From: Namhaeicola litoreus
Lineage (GTDB): Bacteria; Bacteroidota; Bacteroidia; Flavobacteriales; Flavobacteriaceae
Direction: 5' to 3'
NCBI RefSeq assembly: GCF_042679565.1
Contig: NZ_JBHTMY010000002.1
Span: 806,001 to 870,000, forward strand
Length of the DNA stretch: 64,000 nt
Shown: positions 44,514 to 53,496 of the stretch, piece after piece
Layout: the number at the start of each line of letters is the position of its first letter
Numbering within the stretch: the stretch's first letter is position 1
Notes under the pieces: generated by a model
Databases searched by the model: none
Told to the model about the DNA's origin: nothing
What the model saw: only the letters and a program-made list of their open reading frames with translations
Position numbers and translations under genes: made by a program

Positions 44514-46037
44514 TTAGTAACCAGGATTTTGAGGCTCTAAATTTGGATTTCTAACTAATTCATCTGACGGTAAAGGCAATAAATAATCTCTGGCAGAACT
44601 AAAATTGGGTTGTGGCTCGAGTCCGTCTGGTCCAAAAACCTTGTCCCCTAATTTGCGTCTTGCGATATCATACCATCTTCCAAATTCAAAAGCCATTTCC
44701 CATTTTCTTTCTTCTAAGACCATGTCTCTGAATTCATCCTGAGATAACCCTGGAGCGACATCTTCTGGGAAGGCGGTCATGACACCCGCTCTGTTTCTGG
44801 CTCTAGCTCTAACTCTGTTTACATAACCAGCAGCTTCAGCTGATCCAGGCTCAATTTCATTAATGGCTTCTGCAGCAATCAAAAGAACCTCTGCATATCG
44901 CATCATCGCATAATTAGTACTTGAAGCGCGATAATTTCCATCTTGTGCTGCTCCCGGGAAACGAGTGTATTTTGCGATATAAGCGCTGGGAATATTTCTT
45001 GGATCGTAATCTGGGAACTTAGTGAAAGGCTGAGGGCCGTCTTTAAAAGTAGCGACAGTATCCAAACTCACCGCTTTTCTGTAATCTCTTCCATCCCATG
45101 TATTGTACACATTGATACCAGGGACAGCAACCGACCATCCTCCGCCATAGTCATCAATCTCTGCGCGAATTCCTGTTAAAGCACCTTGGTAATCACGACC
45201 GTTATCACCATTACTAAATCCGTTATAGTCTAAGCTAAAAAGAGATTCATTTAAACTATTTTGTTTATCTGCATTAAATAGATCTTGGAAATCTGCTGCT
45301 AGACCGAGGTCAAATCTCGATTCATTAGAAATAACAAATTTGGCTTCTTCAGCTGCTTTTGCATAATTGCCCATTGTTAAATGTACAGATGCTAAAAATG
45401 CTGCTGCAGTACCTTTGGTAGGTTTAGACCTGTTGGGTTGTTGGTCTGGTAACCATTGTTTTGCGAATTCTAAATCAGCAATAATATTTGCGTAAACTTC
45501 AGAGGCAGGTGTTTTTGAAATTTGTAAGGCTTCATCTATATTATCGGCAGGCTTATCTAAATATGGGATATCCCCAAAAAGTCTCACCAAGTGAAAGTAA
45601 GTAAAAGCTCGAACAAATCTCGCTTGGGCTGATACCGGATTTAATTGTTCTTCCGGAAAGTTTCCTGCAATAAGTTCTGCACCTGCAATCGCTTCATTGG
45701 TCGCTGCAATGGCTTGGTATGACCTTGGCCAGAACACCGTAATTAAACCGTTGTCTCCTAAAACTGTAAAAAAGTTATGGTCTTTTCTCCTTGCAGGTGT
45801 TCCTGCATCACCAATACCAACCATATCACTTCTTAGCATAAGACCAATAGTAAGTTTACGACCCCACCAATTTTCGTGTTGTAAATGTCCAATGGCCCCG
45901 TTCACCGCTGTTTCTACGTCCTTAGGAGACTGAAAGAATCCTTCAGGAGATAGAAGGCCAATCGGCTTTTCTTCTAAATCTGAGCATGCTAGAATCGATA
46001 AGGCTAGCACTGCAAATAAATATTTTATTTTTTTCAT
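44514..46037 (-). CDS. SusD/RagB-type glycan-binding lipoprotein
   Basis: The protein has 507 residues with lipobox SILACSD (Cys18). SusD hallmarks: N-terminal PIGLLSPEGFFQSPKDVETA, a TPR-rich helical core and the C-terminal DMVLEERKWEMAFEFGRWYD followed by YLLPLPSDEL. It sits on the outer leaflet as a lid for the SusC barrel and binds oligosaccharide. Only 67 bases separate it from susC. The glycan is unknown; no separate SusE/F-type binding protein gene follows. Confidence 0.95.
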   Translation of the reverse strand: MKKIKYLFAVLALSILACSDLEEKPIGLLSPEGFFQSPKDVETAVNGAIGHLQHENWWGRKLTIGLMLRSDMVGIGDAGTPARRKDHNFFTVLGDNGLITVFWPRSYQAIAATNEAIAGAELIAGNFPEEQLNPVSAQARFVRAFTYFHLVRLFGDIPYLDKPADNIDEALQISKTPASEVYANIIADLEFAKQWLPDQQPNRSKPTKGTAAAFLASVHLTMGNYAKAAEEAKFVISNESRFDLGLAADFQDLFNADKQNSLNESLFSLDYNGFSNGDNGRDYQGALTGIRAEIDDYGGGWSVAVPGINVYNTWDGRDYRKAVSLDTVATFKDGPQPFTKFPDYDPRNIPSAYIAKYTRFPGAAQDGNYRASSTNYAMMRYAEVLLIAAEAINEIEPGSAEAAGYVNRVRARARNRAGVMTAFPEDVAPGLSQDEFRDMVLEERKWEMAFEFGRWYDIARRKLGDKVFGPDGLEPQPNFSSARDYLLPLPSDELVRNPNLEPQNPGY

Positions 46038-46104
46038 TTTACTATTTTTTAATTAAAATTATCTTTTAATCATCATGTGAAGTAGCTAGGCTACCCTATG
46101 AAAT

Positions 46105-49100
46105 TTAAAATTTAACGCTTAGGCTAAAAGTTACCGATTTGAAGTTTGGATAATTACCATAGTCAAATCCTAAATTCGTATTACTGGCTTGATTACCATC
46201 TGCTCTATAACTTACCTCAGGATCTGTAGGATAGTCAGTAAAAGTTAACAAGTTTTGACCACTAATCGAAACTCTTAAGTTTTCTATCCCTACTTTTTCT
46301 GTAAAATCATAAGGTACATTATAGCCTAATGCTAAGTTTTTAAGTCTGATATAACTACCATCATAAATAAATCTGTCAGTAATTCTTTTTGCTCTTACTT
46401 TAGCAGAAGGAACATCTGTATCTGTATTGGTAGGAGTCCAAACTCTAAGAGCGTCTTTTGTAGCATTGTCTCCTCCTGAGGCCGCTTCTAATAAATTGAA
46501 ATTAAAAATTTCTCCACCATAGGCTCCTTGGAAGAAGATGTTTAGGTCAAAATTTTTGTATCTCAAGGTATTGTTAAAACCAGCTGTCCAGTCTTGGTTT
46601 GGGTCACCGATGATTTTTCTATCATTTGTATCAATTTTTCCATCATCGTTCAAATCTGTAAAGAGTTCTCCACCGGCAGCAGTATCATCTCCAAAACTGG
46701 CTGTTCCAGCTGGTAAATCGCCACCTTGGTTTACTCCTCTGTATTCATATCCCCAGAATTGCCCTACAGCTTCACCTTCTCTCAGTACATGTGTTTCGTC
46801 TTGCAAGAAGTGCCCAGGAGAAGCATCCAAAAAGATATCATCTCCATTAACGAGTTGTTTGATCTCATTTCTGTTTCTCGCCCAGTTAAAATCGGCTGTC
46901 CAAGAAAAATCTTCATTAGAAATGATTCTGGCATTTAAAGCGATCTCAAAACCACTGTTATTGATCTCTCCAATATTTTTTAAAGAAGTAGAATTTAAGA
47001 ATCCGACATATTCGGGAGCCGAAGTGTCTCCAAGAATTACATCTTTTGTGTCAATATTATAGTAGTCTAATGAAAGATTAAATCTGTCTTGGAAAAAACC
47101 AAAATCTAAACCTATGTTACCTTGATATGATGTCTCCCACTTTAGATCAGGATTTGCAAGCTGCTCTGGAACAACGGCGTTTGCCTGAGTATCACCTATA
47201 ACAGAATACAGGTCAGAATAACTAGCTAAAGATTGGTAAGGAGCGATAGATGGGTTTCCGGTAAGTCCGTAGCTCAATCTAAGTTTTAAATTAGAAAGTG
47301 TATTATTCTCTTTCAAGAATTCTTCATTCGATATTCTCCAAGCAAATGCGCCAGAAGGGAAGAAGGCATACTTTTCATTTTTCGCAAAATTCGAAGAACC
47401 ATCTTGTCTCGCTGTAAAAGTAAATAAGAACCTGTCGTCATAATCGTAATTCAATCTTCCAAATAAGGAAACAATTTCAGTTTCTGATAAAGATGAACTC
47501 GGTGTAAGAATTGTAGAACCACCTCCCAAATTATAGTAGGATACACTATTGCTAATAAATCCTTGGGCACCGGCCGCATTTCTTTCTGTTCTTATTTTTT
47601 GATAAGAATAACCAGCAAGAGCTGTTAAATTTCCTTTACCTATCTCTCTGTTATATGTAAGGTAATTTTCACTTAAGACATCAGTGCCTTTTACATTGGA
47701 AATATTTGCAATACCTCCTTGAATACCTCCAGAAGTTGGCAGGGTTGATGGAACAAACTGCCCTCTCATTCCATTGGTTGAACTAAAACCAAACGTTGTT
47801 TTAAAACTTAAACCTGAAATAATTTCATATTCTGCATAGAAGTTTGCTCTATAGCGATCTGTTGTATTGTCATCCGTTCTCATTGTAGCAACCGCAAAAG
47901 GGTTGTCTACTTCATCACCTATTGTTTTTGTGGTTACATTTCCATTTTCGTCATAAATAGGTAGGTCTGGATTAAAACGATAGGCCAATGAAACAACATC
48001 TCCTCCACCAAAACCACCTGATCCAGCTTGGGTTACAACACCTTCTTTCTTTTGACGACTACCAAAAACATTTAATCCTACTTTAAATTTGTCTGTAATT
48101 TTTGCGTCAACATTACTCAAGATAGAGAAACGATTAAAGCCCGAATTTACAATGACACCCTTTTGATCAAAATAGTTACCAGAAATATAATAATTAAGGT
48201 TTTCAGTACCTCCAGAAAATGCCAATTGGTAATCTTGTGTATTACCGTTGCGATAAATAGCATCTTGCCAGTCTGTATTTCCTGTACCTTGTACATAGGC
48301 TGGGTTGATTTGCTTGTAATAAGTAGCAAATTCATCAGCATTTAGCATTTTTAATTCATCAGAAACATTTTGAGAGGAATAAGTTGATCTAAACTCAACA
48401 CTCATTTTTCCGGCACGACCTTTTTTGGTAGTAACCATGATCACCCCGTTAGCACCTCTAGAACCGTAAATAGCGGTAGCAGAGGCGTCTTTAAGAATCT
48501 CAATAGATTCGATGTCACCGGCTTGTGGCATTGTCGCCCCCACAAAACCATCAACTACTAACAGAGCTGAACTACTCGCACTAATAGAAGTATTACCTCT
48601 AATGGTCACATCGAGTGGCGCGCCTGGTTCCCCACCATTTTTAGTTTGCACGGCAACACCAGCTGCACGACCTTGTAAGGCTTGCTCTGCGTTTAAAACA
48701 GGGAATGCATTTAACTCTTCAGATTTTACAGAAGAAACAGAACCTGTAATATCACTTTTCTTTACTGATCCATAACCCACTACAACAACTTCGTCCAATT
48801 GATTGGCGTCCGCTTGCAGCGTTAGGTTGATCTCATTTTGTGTTCCCACAAGAACTTCCTGTGCTACAAATCCAACATAGCTGAATTGCAGTACGGCACT
48901 GTTGTCTGGAACAGAAATGGTATAGGCACCATCAAAATCTGTCGATGTACCTGTCATCGTTCCTTTTACAGAAATATTTACCCCTGGTAAAGGCAATCCA
49001 TCATCCCCCGATAAGACCTTACCGGAAATACTTCTGTCCTGAGCATGAAGTATACCGCCGACTAAGAGCAGCAGCAATACCAAATAACTCTTTACTGATT

Positions 49101-49119
49101 TCATTTTTTTTGATATCAT
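46105..49119 (-). CDS. SusC/RagA TonB-linked outer membrane transporter
   Basis: The protein has 1004 residues with a signal peptide ending ILHAQ. A CarboxypepD_reg/DUF4480-type domain (about 30-105), a plug domain with VVVGYGSVKKSDITGSVSSV and IEILKDASATAIYGSRGANG, and a 22-strand barrel ending in Phe follow. It imports glycan oligomers across the outer membrane with SusD using TonB energy. ATG 49119 and ATG 49104 are both plausible starts. The upstream 203 bases hold a promoter-like box and a 30-codon open frame. Confidence 0.95.
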   Translation of the reverse strand: MISKKMKSVKSYLVLLLLLVGGILHAQDRSISGKVLSGDDGLPLPGVNISVKGTMTGTSTDFDGAYTISVPDNSAVLQFSYVGFVAQEVLVGTQNEINLTLQADANQLDEVVVVGYGSVKKSDITGSVSSVKSEELNAFPVLNAEQALQGRAAGVAVQTKNGGEPGAPLDVTIRGNTSISASSSALLVVDGFVGATMPQAGDIESIEILKDASATAIYGSRGANGVIMVTTKKGRAGKMSVEFRSTYSSQNVSDELKMLNADEFATYYKQINPAYVQGTGNTDWQDAIYRNGNTQDYQLAFSGGTENLNYYISGNYFDQKGVIVNSGFNRFSILSNVDAKITDKFKVGLNVFGSRQKKEGVVTQAGSGGFGGGDVVSLAYRFNPDLPIYDENGNVTTKTIGDEVDNPFAVATMRTDDNTTDRYRANFYAEYEIISGLSFKTTFGFSSTNGMRGQFVPSTLPTSGGIQGGIANISNVKGTDVLSENYLTYNREIGKGNLTALAGYSYQKIRTERNAAGAQGFISNSVSYYNLGGGSTILTPSSSLSETEIVSLFGRLNYDYDDRFLFTFTARQDGSSNFAKNEKYAFFPSGAFAWRISNEEFLKENNTLSNLKLRLSYGLTGNPSIAPYQSLASYSDLYSVIGDTQANAVVPEQLANPDLKWETSYQGNIGLDFGFFQDRFNLSLDYYNIDTKDVILGDTSAPEYVGFLNSTSLKNIGEINNSGFEIALNARIISNEDFSWTADFNWARNRNEIKQLVNGDDIFLDASPGHFLQDETHVLREGEAVGQFWGYEYRGVNQGGDLPAGTASFGDDTAAGGELFTDLNDDGKIDTNDRKIIGDPNQDWTAGFNNTLRYKNFDLNIFFQGAYGGEIFNFNLLEAASGGDNATKDALRVWTPTNTDTDVPSAKVRAKRITDRFIYDGSYIRLKNLALGYNVPYDFTEKVGIENLRVSISGQNLLTFTDYPTDPEVSYRADGNQASNTNLGFDYGNYPNFKSVTFSLSVKF

Positions 49120-49139
49120 ATAATTAAGTTTAAAGTTAT

Positions 49140-49232
49140 TTAACTAAAATAAACGATCAAAAGAACGAGCACGATGATGAGAATCACGTAAACGATTTCG
49201 ACAGAGTTTATTTTAAGTTTGTTTAATTTCAC
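49140..49232 (-). CDS. Possible 30-residue single-helix membrane peptide in the susC leader
   Basis: GTG at 49232 directly follows an in-frame TAG and runs to TAA at 49140. It encodes a Lys-rich start (about residues 2-7: KLNKLK), an INSVEIVYV segment, then an uninterrupted Ile/Val/Leu helix of about 17 residues to the end. That composition is typical of a real small membrane protein and is unlikely in random AT-rich DNA, where a hydrophobic run would be Phe/Leu/Ile from A/T codons; this one uses GTG, CTC, ATC and GTT. A -7 box 5 bases upstream would make it nearly leaderless, which is a caution. Not recognised. Confidence 0.45.
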   Translation of the reverse strand: MKLNKLKINSVEIVYVILIIVLVLLIVYFS

Positions 49233-49236
49233 CTAA

Positions 49237-49244
49237 CAAATGTA
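49237..49244 (-). promoter_or_regulatory. -7 box upstream of susC
   Basis: Read on the minus strand this is TACATTTG, an exact TAnnTTTG match in the 203-base gap between the regulator gene and susC. A TTTTG lies about 24 bases further upstream. It would give susC a leader of about 110 bases. Confidence 0.55.
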
Positions 49245-49322
49245 GAAAGCAGCCATGATTTAATAATCCAAAATAGGGTATTCAATCATCCAAAGTGAGT
49301 CTATACAAGGGTTTGAAGAAGA

Positions 49323-52300
49323 TTATTCAATTAATTCTGTAAAAGATTGATGGAATTTTTGTTGGTATTGCGTTGGGGTCATACCATATTTTTTTTGGAA
49401 ACATTTGCTGAAATACTTCGGATTTTTAAACCCTACTTTATAGCTGATTTGTGAGATGTTGATCTTGTCTTGTTCCAATAATTGTGCGGCTCTTTTTAAC
49501 CTCATTTCATGAATAAATTCATTGGGTGTAAAATTGGTCCATGCTTTAATTTTGGTAAAAAGCATGGTTCTACTCACACCTAATTCGGCACAGAAAAAGG
49601 GAATATCGAAATTTTCATTTTCTATATTTTCATCCACAATTTGAAAAGCTTTTCTCAATAGTTTTTCATCTAAAGAAGAAATGGTAATTTCACTTGGAGA
49701 CAGGTTATCCTCGTTGGCAAATTTTTGCCTAAATCGCGATGTGGCGGCCAACAGATTTTTTATTTTTAGGCGAAATTCTTTAATATTAAAGGGTTTAGAA
49801 ATATATTCATCCGCACCACTTTCCAAACCTTCAAATCGATAGATCAGAGAGGTTCTTGAAGTAAGCAGGATGACTGGAATATGGCTGGTTTTTATGTTTT
49901 CTTTGATTTTTGCACATAATTCTGTACCGACCATTTCCGGCATAATGACATCACTCACCACTAAATCCGGCATGTGTTTTATAGTTTGAGCCAATGCGAC
50001 TTTCCCGTTCTCCGCTTCAATTATATGATAATCTTTTATGAGTAGCGTTTTAATAAAGGTACGCAGCGGTTTATTGTCTTCAACAATAAGAATAGTAGCA
50101 GACTTTTCTGTATCGTCAAACTGCTCTAATTCGTCCTCGGCTATTTGAACAGGAGCTTCTAACTGCGATTGGTATTGGCTCAAATCATCACTTATTTTAA
50201 AATCTTTTAGAATTTCATTCTCATGCAGGTGCTCTTTTCCAAAAGGCAGATACACGCTAAAAACAGTTCCTTTGGTCGCTTTACTTTTTACCTGAATTCG
50301 GCCTTTGTGCAGTTCCACCATGCTTTTTGCAATAGCCAAACCAATTCCTGTACCTTTATTGTAGTTCTTTTGTGGCTCATTGTGAATGGGAACCTCAAAA
50401 AAGCGATCAAAAATTTTATCCAGATATTCCTCGGCAACTCCTACCCCTGTATCTTCAACTTCGATTTTTAGCTCCTGATCTTCTTTGATTAATCGAATTT
50501 TGATTTCACCTCCTTCAGGAGTATATCTAAAAGCATTTGAAATCAAATTAAAAAAAACACGTTCTAACTTCCCTCGGTCGTAATAAATTAGGATGGGGTC
50601 ATCGCTGCTTTCAAAAGTATAAGTGTAATGACCGTTTTTGGCAAATTCACTAAATGAGAAATAAATCTCTTTTAAAAATTTTACAATATTTCCATCGGCG
50701 GCTTGCAGGGTGAGTTGGTTATTTTCCATTTTTCTAAAATCCATCAATCGGTTGATGAGTTGTAGCAAATGGTTGGCATTGTTTTCAATCACCAATAACT
50801 TTTTATACATTCGATTACTTCCTTTATAATCGAGCAATATTTGCTGAAGGGGTCCTAATATTAAGGTAAGAGGTGTTCTGAATTCATGAGAAATATTGGT
50901 AAAGAATTGCAGTTTGGCCTGGTTTAATTCTTCATTTCGCAGGTGTTCTGAATGCTCAAGATCTAATTCGTGCTTCAATCTGGCCTTAGATTTTAAGAAT
51001 TGAATCAAGCCGATTAAGGCACTTGCCAAAAGCAAAGTGTATATGGAAAAAGCCCACCAACTTCGCCAAGGTGCAGGCTTTACCTGAATTTCTAAACGCG
51101 TGGGTTCTACATTCCAAATGCCGTCATTGTTTGCGCCTTTTAATTCAAAAAGATACTGACCCGGATTTTGAATGGTATAACTTACCTTGTTATTAGAAGT
51201 TGTAGTCCAATCTTCTTCTAGCCCTTTTAAACGATAAGTGTATTGGTTGTTTTGAGGATTAATAAAATTAGGGATGGCAAACTCTAGCGTAAAATTTGCA
51301 TTGTCGTAATCGAGGGTGATCTTTTTTGTTTGAGTGAGTGCATGAGATAAAATACCACTTTCATTATTGGGCTCTATAGATTCATTTTTGATTTTTAAAT
51401 CTGTTAAAATTACCTGAGGAACATAGGAATTGACTACAAGCTTTTCCGGATCAAAATAAGTAACACCCGTTGATGTACCAAAAAATAATTGCTTGTTGTT
51501 CAAATTGAGCGCAGCATTTTCTTTAAATTCATTACTGGCTAACCCGTCTTTTTGGTTGTAAATTTCTAGGTCTTTTTTCACAGAATGGTATTTAAAAATA
51601 CCTTGATTGGTACTCAACCACAAGTTTTGGTGCTTGTCTTCTAAAATGGCATTTATGGTAGTTATTTTTTCAGTTCCCGGAAGATCTTCTTTTACAAAGG
51701 ATCCCTCAACAAATTTGTATAAACCGAGTGCTTTGGTTCCAACCCAAATATGACGATTGCTATCTTCAAATATGGTTTGTATATCAACACCCGAAAGGAT
51801 ATCGTCTTGAAAGAAAAAATGCGTAAACCCGGGTTCCTCTTCTTCTAATTGATCCAAAGCGAGTAAATTTAATCCACTCTGTGTACCCACCCATAATCTT
51901 TTTTTGGAATCGATCAAGATCGAACGCACCCGGTTATTCGTTAGGGCATTTGTTACGCTTTGATTATTCTTAAATTTTTTTATTTGCTTGTTTTTTGGGT
52001 TGTATTGAATAAGGCCATCACCAAAAGTGCCCAAAAAGTAAGAGTCATCATTTTCTTTTGAGATGCTATAAACCCCTGTATTTTCTAACAAGTTTTTCAA
52101 TTCAGGAGATAAAAAATTCGGATCGATTTCTCTTTTATTAAGATCGAGCACAGTAACACCTTCTGTAAAAGTACCTATCCAAAGCTTGTTGTTAGATAGG
52201 TGCAATGATTTGATGTTGAAATCGTTTAAACCTATTAGCTTATCATTGATACTAAAATCCGTTTTATTTGTCATCGTATTATACACAGTGATACCTCCGC

Positions 52301-53441
52301 CTTCGGTTCCAAAATAGACCAGCTCATCTTTTGAGGCAATTGAACTAACGACGTGATAACTTAAGCCATTTTGACCCTGATTTTCTTGTAGATTGATGAA
52401 ATTGATATTGGCTTTATCCCAAAGGTTTGTCCCGCCATAATAAGACCCTAACCAAACACTTCCCTTTTTATCAGTAAAAATGGATTTGATTTTCGTCAGC
52501 GCTGCATAATCAGGATTGTCATAAGAATTAAAAATGGGTTGGAAAGAAGAATTGAGAACTACCACCCCTTTATATGAACCGATCCATAAATTGTTCTCAG
52601 AGTCAAAAATAAGAGACCGGATATCATTATCTAAAAAAGAGTACTCGGGTATCCGATTCCATGATTTAATGGTTTTATTTTGAACGTTTAATTTGAATAA
52701 ACCATTTGTTTTCGTCGCGATCCAATAATTTTCCTGGTCGTCTTGTGTGATATCCTGAATTAAAACTTTTTCAAGCGTTTCCCCATCGATTTGAAACGGG
52801 ATATTTTCAAAGTGCATCTCACCGTATGGATTGATTTCAACTCTGCACAAACCACTTGCGGTGCCAATCATTACTTCACCATTTTTACCTTGGAATATTT
52901 TTATAATATAATTATTGGGCAAAAAATGCTCTTCATGTGAAGATTGAAAAAAATTTCTAAAAGTCTTTTTTTCCTTGTCGAAGATCGATAAACCTTTAGC
53001 CGTTCCAAGCCAAATGTCATTGTCTATTTCAGCAATGGTCCAAATCGTATTGTTGCTAAGCGAGTTGTTATCGGTTGAATGAAAATAACTCGTAAACTGT
53101 TCTGTTTTCTGGTCGTAAACATTCAAGCCATTATACGTGCCAATCCATAATTTCCCTTCACTATCTTCCTTGATGGCCAGAATATCACTATTGCTGAGGT
53201 GTAAACTGTCTCCTGGAGAATTTTTATAAGTTGTAAAGGTTGTTCCATCGAATTTATTAAGACCGTCTCGTGTACCAAACCACATTTGACCGAATTGGTC
53301 TTGGTGAATTGTGATGACAGAACTTTGAGAAAGACCGTTTTTCGTATTGTATTGTACAAAACGGTAGGCCTCACCCTGAGCCAAAGATGGCAAGGAAAAA
53401 CACAGTAAAGTAAATATGAAAAGAAGCGATTTTTTTTCCAT
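49323..53441 (-). CDS. Hybrid two-component system regulator (HTCS)
   Basis: The protein has 1372 residues. After a signal peptide (1-21) come two seven-bladed propellers made of Reg_prop repeats (such as MWFGTRDGLNKFDG and LWIGTYNGLNVYD) and a Y_Y_Y domain (about 700-785). A membrane helix (792-813) leads to the kinase: HisKA with His852 in ISHEFRTPLTLI, HATPase with DTGVGVAEEYLDKIFDRFF, and a receiver with Asp1164 in SDVIMPEM. A C-terminal AraC-type helix-turn-helix domain (about 1255-1372) follows. HTCS proteins bind a glycan piece in the periplasm and activate nearby susCD operons; this one lies immediately upstream of susC on the same strand. Confidence 0.95.
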   Translation of the reverse strand: MEKKSLLFIFTLLCFSLPSLAQGEAYRFVQYNTKNGLSQSSVITIHQDQFGQMWFGTRDGLNKFDGTTFTTYKNSPGDSLHLSNSDILAIKEDSEGKLWIGTYNGLNVYDQKTEQFTSYFHSTDNNSLSNNTIWTIAEIDNDIWLGTAKGLSIFDKEKKTFRNFFQSSHEEHFLPNNYIIKIFQGKNGEVMIGTASGLCRVEINPYGEMHFENIPFQIDGETLEKVLIQDITQDDQENYWIATKTNGLFKLNVQNKTIKSWNRIPEYSFLDNDIRSLIFDSENNLWIGSYKGVVVLNSSFQPIFNSYDNPDYAALTKIKSIFTDKKGSVWLGSYYGGTNLWDKANINFINLQENQGQNGLSYHVVSSIASKDELVYFGTEGGGITVYNTMTNKTDFSINDKLIGLNDFNIKSLHLSNNKLWIGTFTEGVTVLDLNKREIDPNFLSPELKNLLENTGVYSISKENDDSYFLGTFGDGLIQYNPKNKQIKKFKNNQSVTNALTNNRVRSILIDSKKRLWVGTQSGLNLLALDQLEEEEPGFTHFFFQDDILSGVDIQTIFEDSNRHIWVGTKALGLYKFVEGSFVKEDLPGTEKITTINAILEDKHQNLWLSTNQGIFKYHSVKKDLEIYNQKDGLASNEFKENAALNLNNKQLFFGTSTGVTYFDPEKLVVNSYVPQVILTDLKIKNESIEPNNESGILSHALTQTKKITLDYDNANFTLEFAIPNFINPQNNQYTYRLKGLEEDWTTTSNNKVSYTIQNPGQYLFELKGANNDGIWNVEPTRLEIQVKPAPWRSWWAFSIYTLLLASALIGLIQFLKSKARLKHELDLEHSEHLRNEELNQAKLQFFTNISHEFRTPLTLILGPLQQILLDYKGSNRMYKKLLVIENNANHLLQLINRLMDFRKMENNQLTLQAADGNIVKFLKEIYFSFSEFAKNGHYTYTFESSDDPILIYYDRGKLERVFFNLISNAFRYTPEGGEIKIRLIKEDQELKIEVEDTGVGVAEEYLDKIFDRFFEVPIHNEPQKNYNKGTGIGLAIAKSMVELHKGRIQVKSKATKGTVFSVYLPFGKEHLHENEILKDFKISDDLSQYQSQLEAPVQIAEDELEQFDDTEKSATILIVEDNKPLRTFIKTLLIKDYHIIEAENGKVALAQTIKHMPDLVVSDVIMPEMVGTELCAKIKENIKTSHIPVILLTSRTSLIYRFEGLESGADEYISKPFNIKEFRLKIKNLLAATSRFRQKFANEDNLSPSEITISSLDEKLLRKAFQIVDENIENENFDIPFFCAELGVSRTMLFTKIKAWTNFTPNEFIHEMRLKRAAQLLEQDKINISQISYKVGFKNPKYFSKCFQKKYGMTPTQYQQKFHQSFTELIE

Positions 53442-53496
53442 TCAACAATTTTACGCAGTAAATTTATAAATCACAATCAAAATATGGAGATTGTCA

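Noticed and set aside
46538..47062. Long plus-strand open frame opposite susC
   Set aside because: It is antisense to a clear susC, Ser/Pro-rich and of low complexity, the usual shadow of a coding strand.
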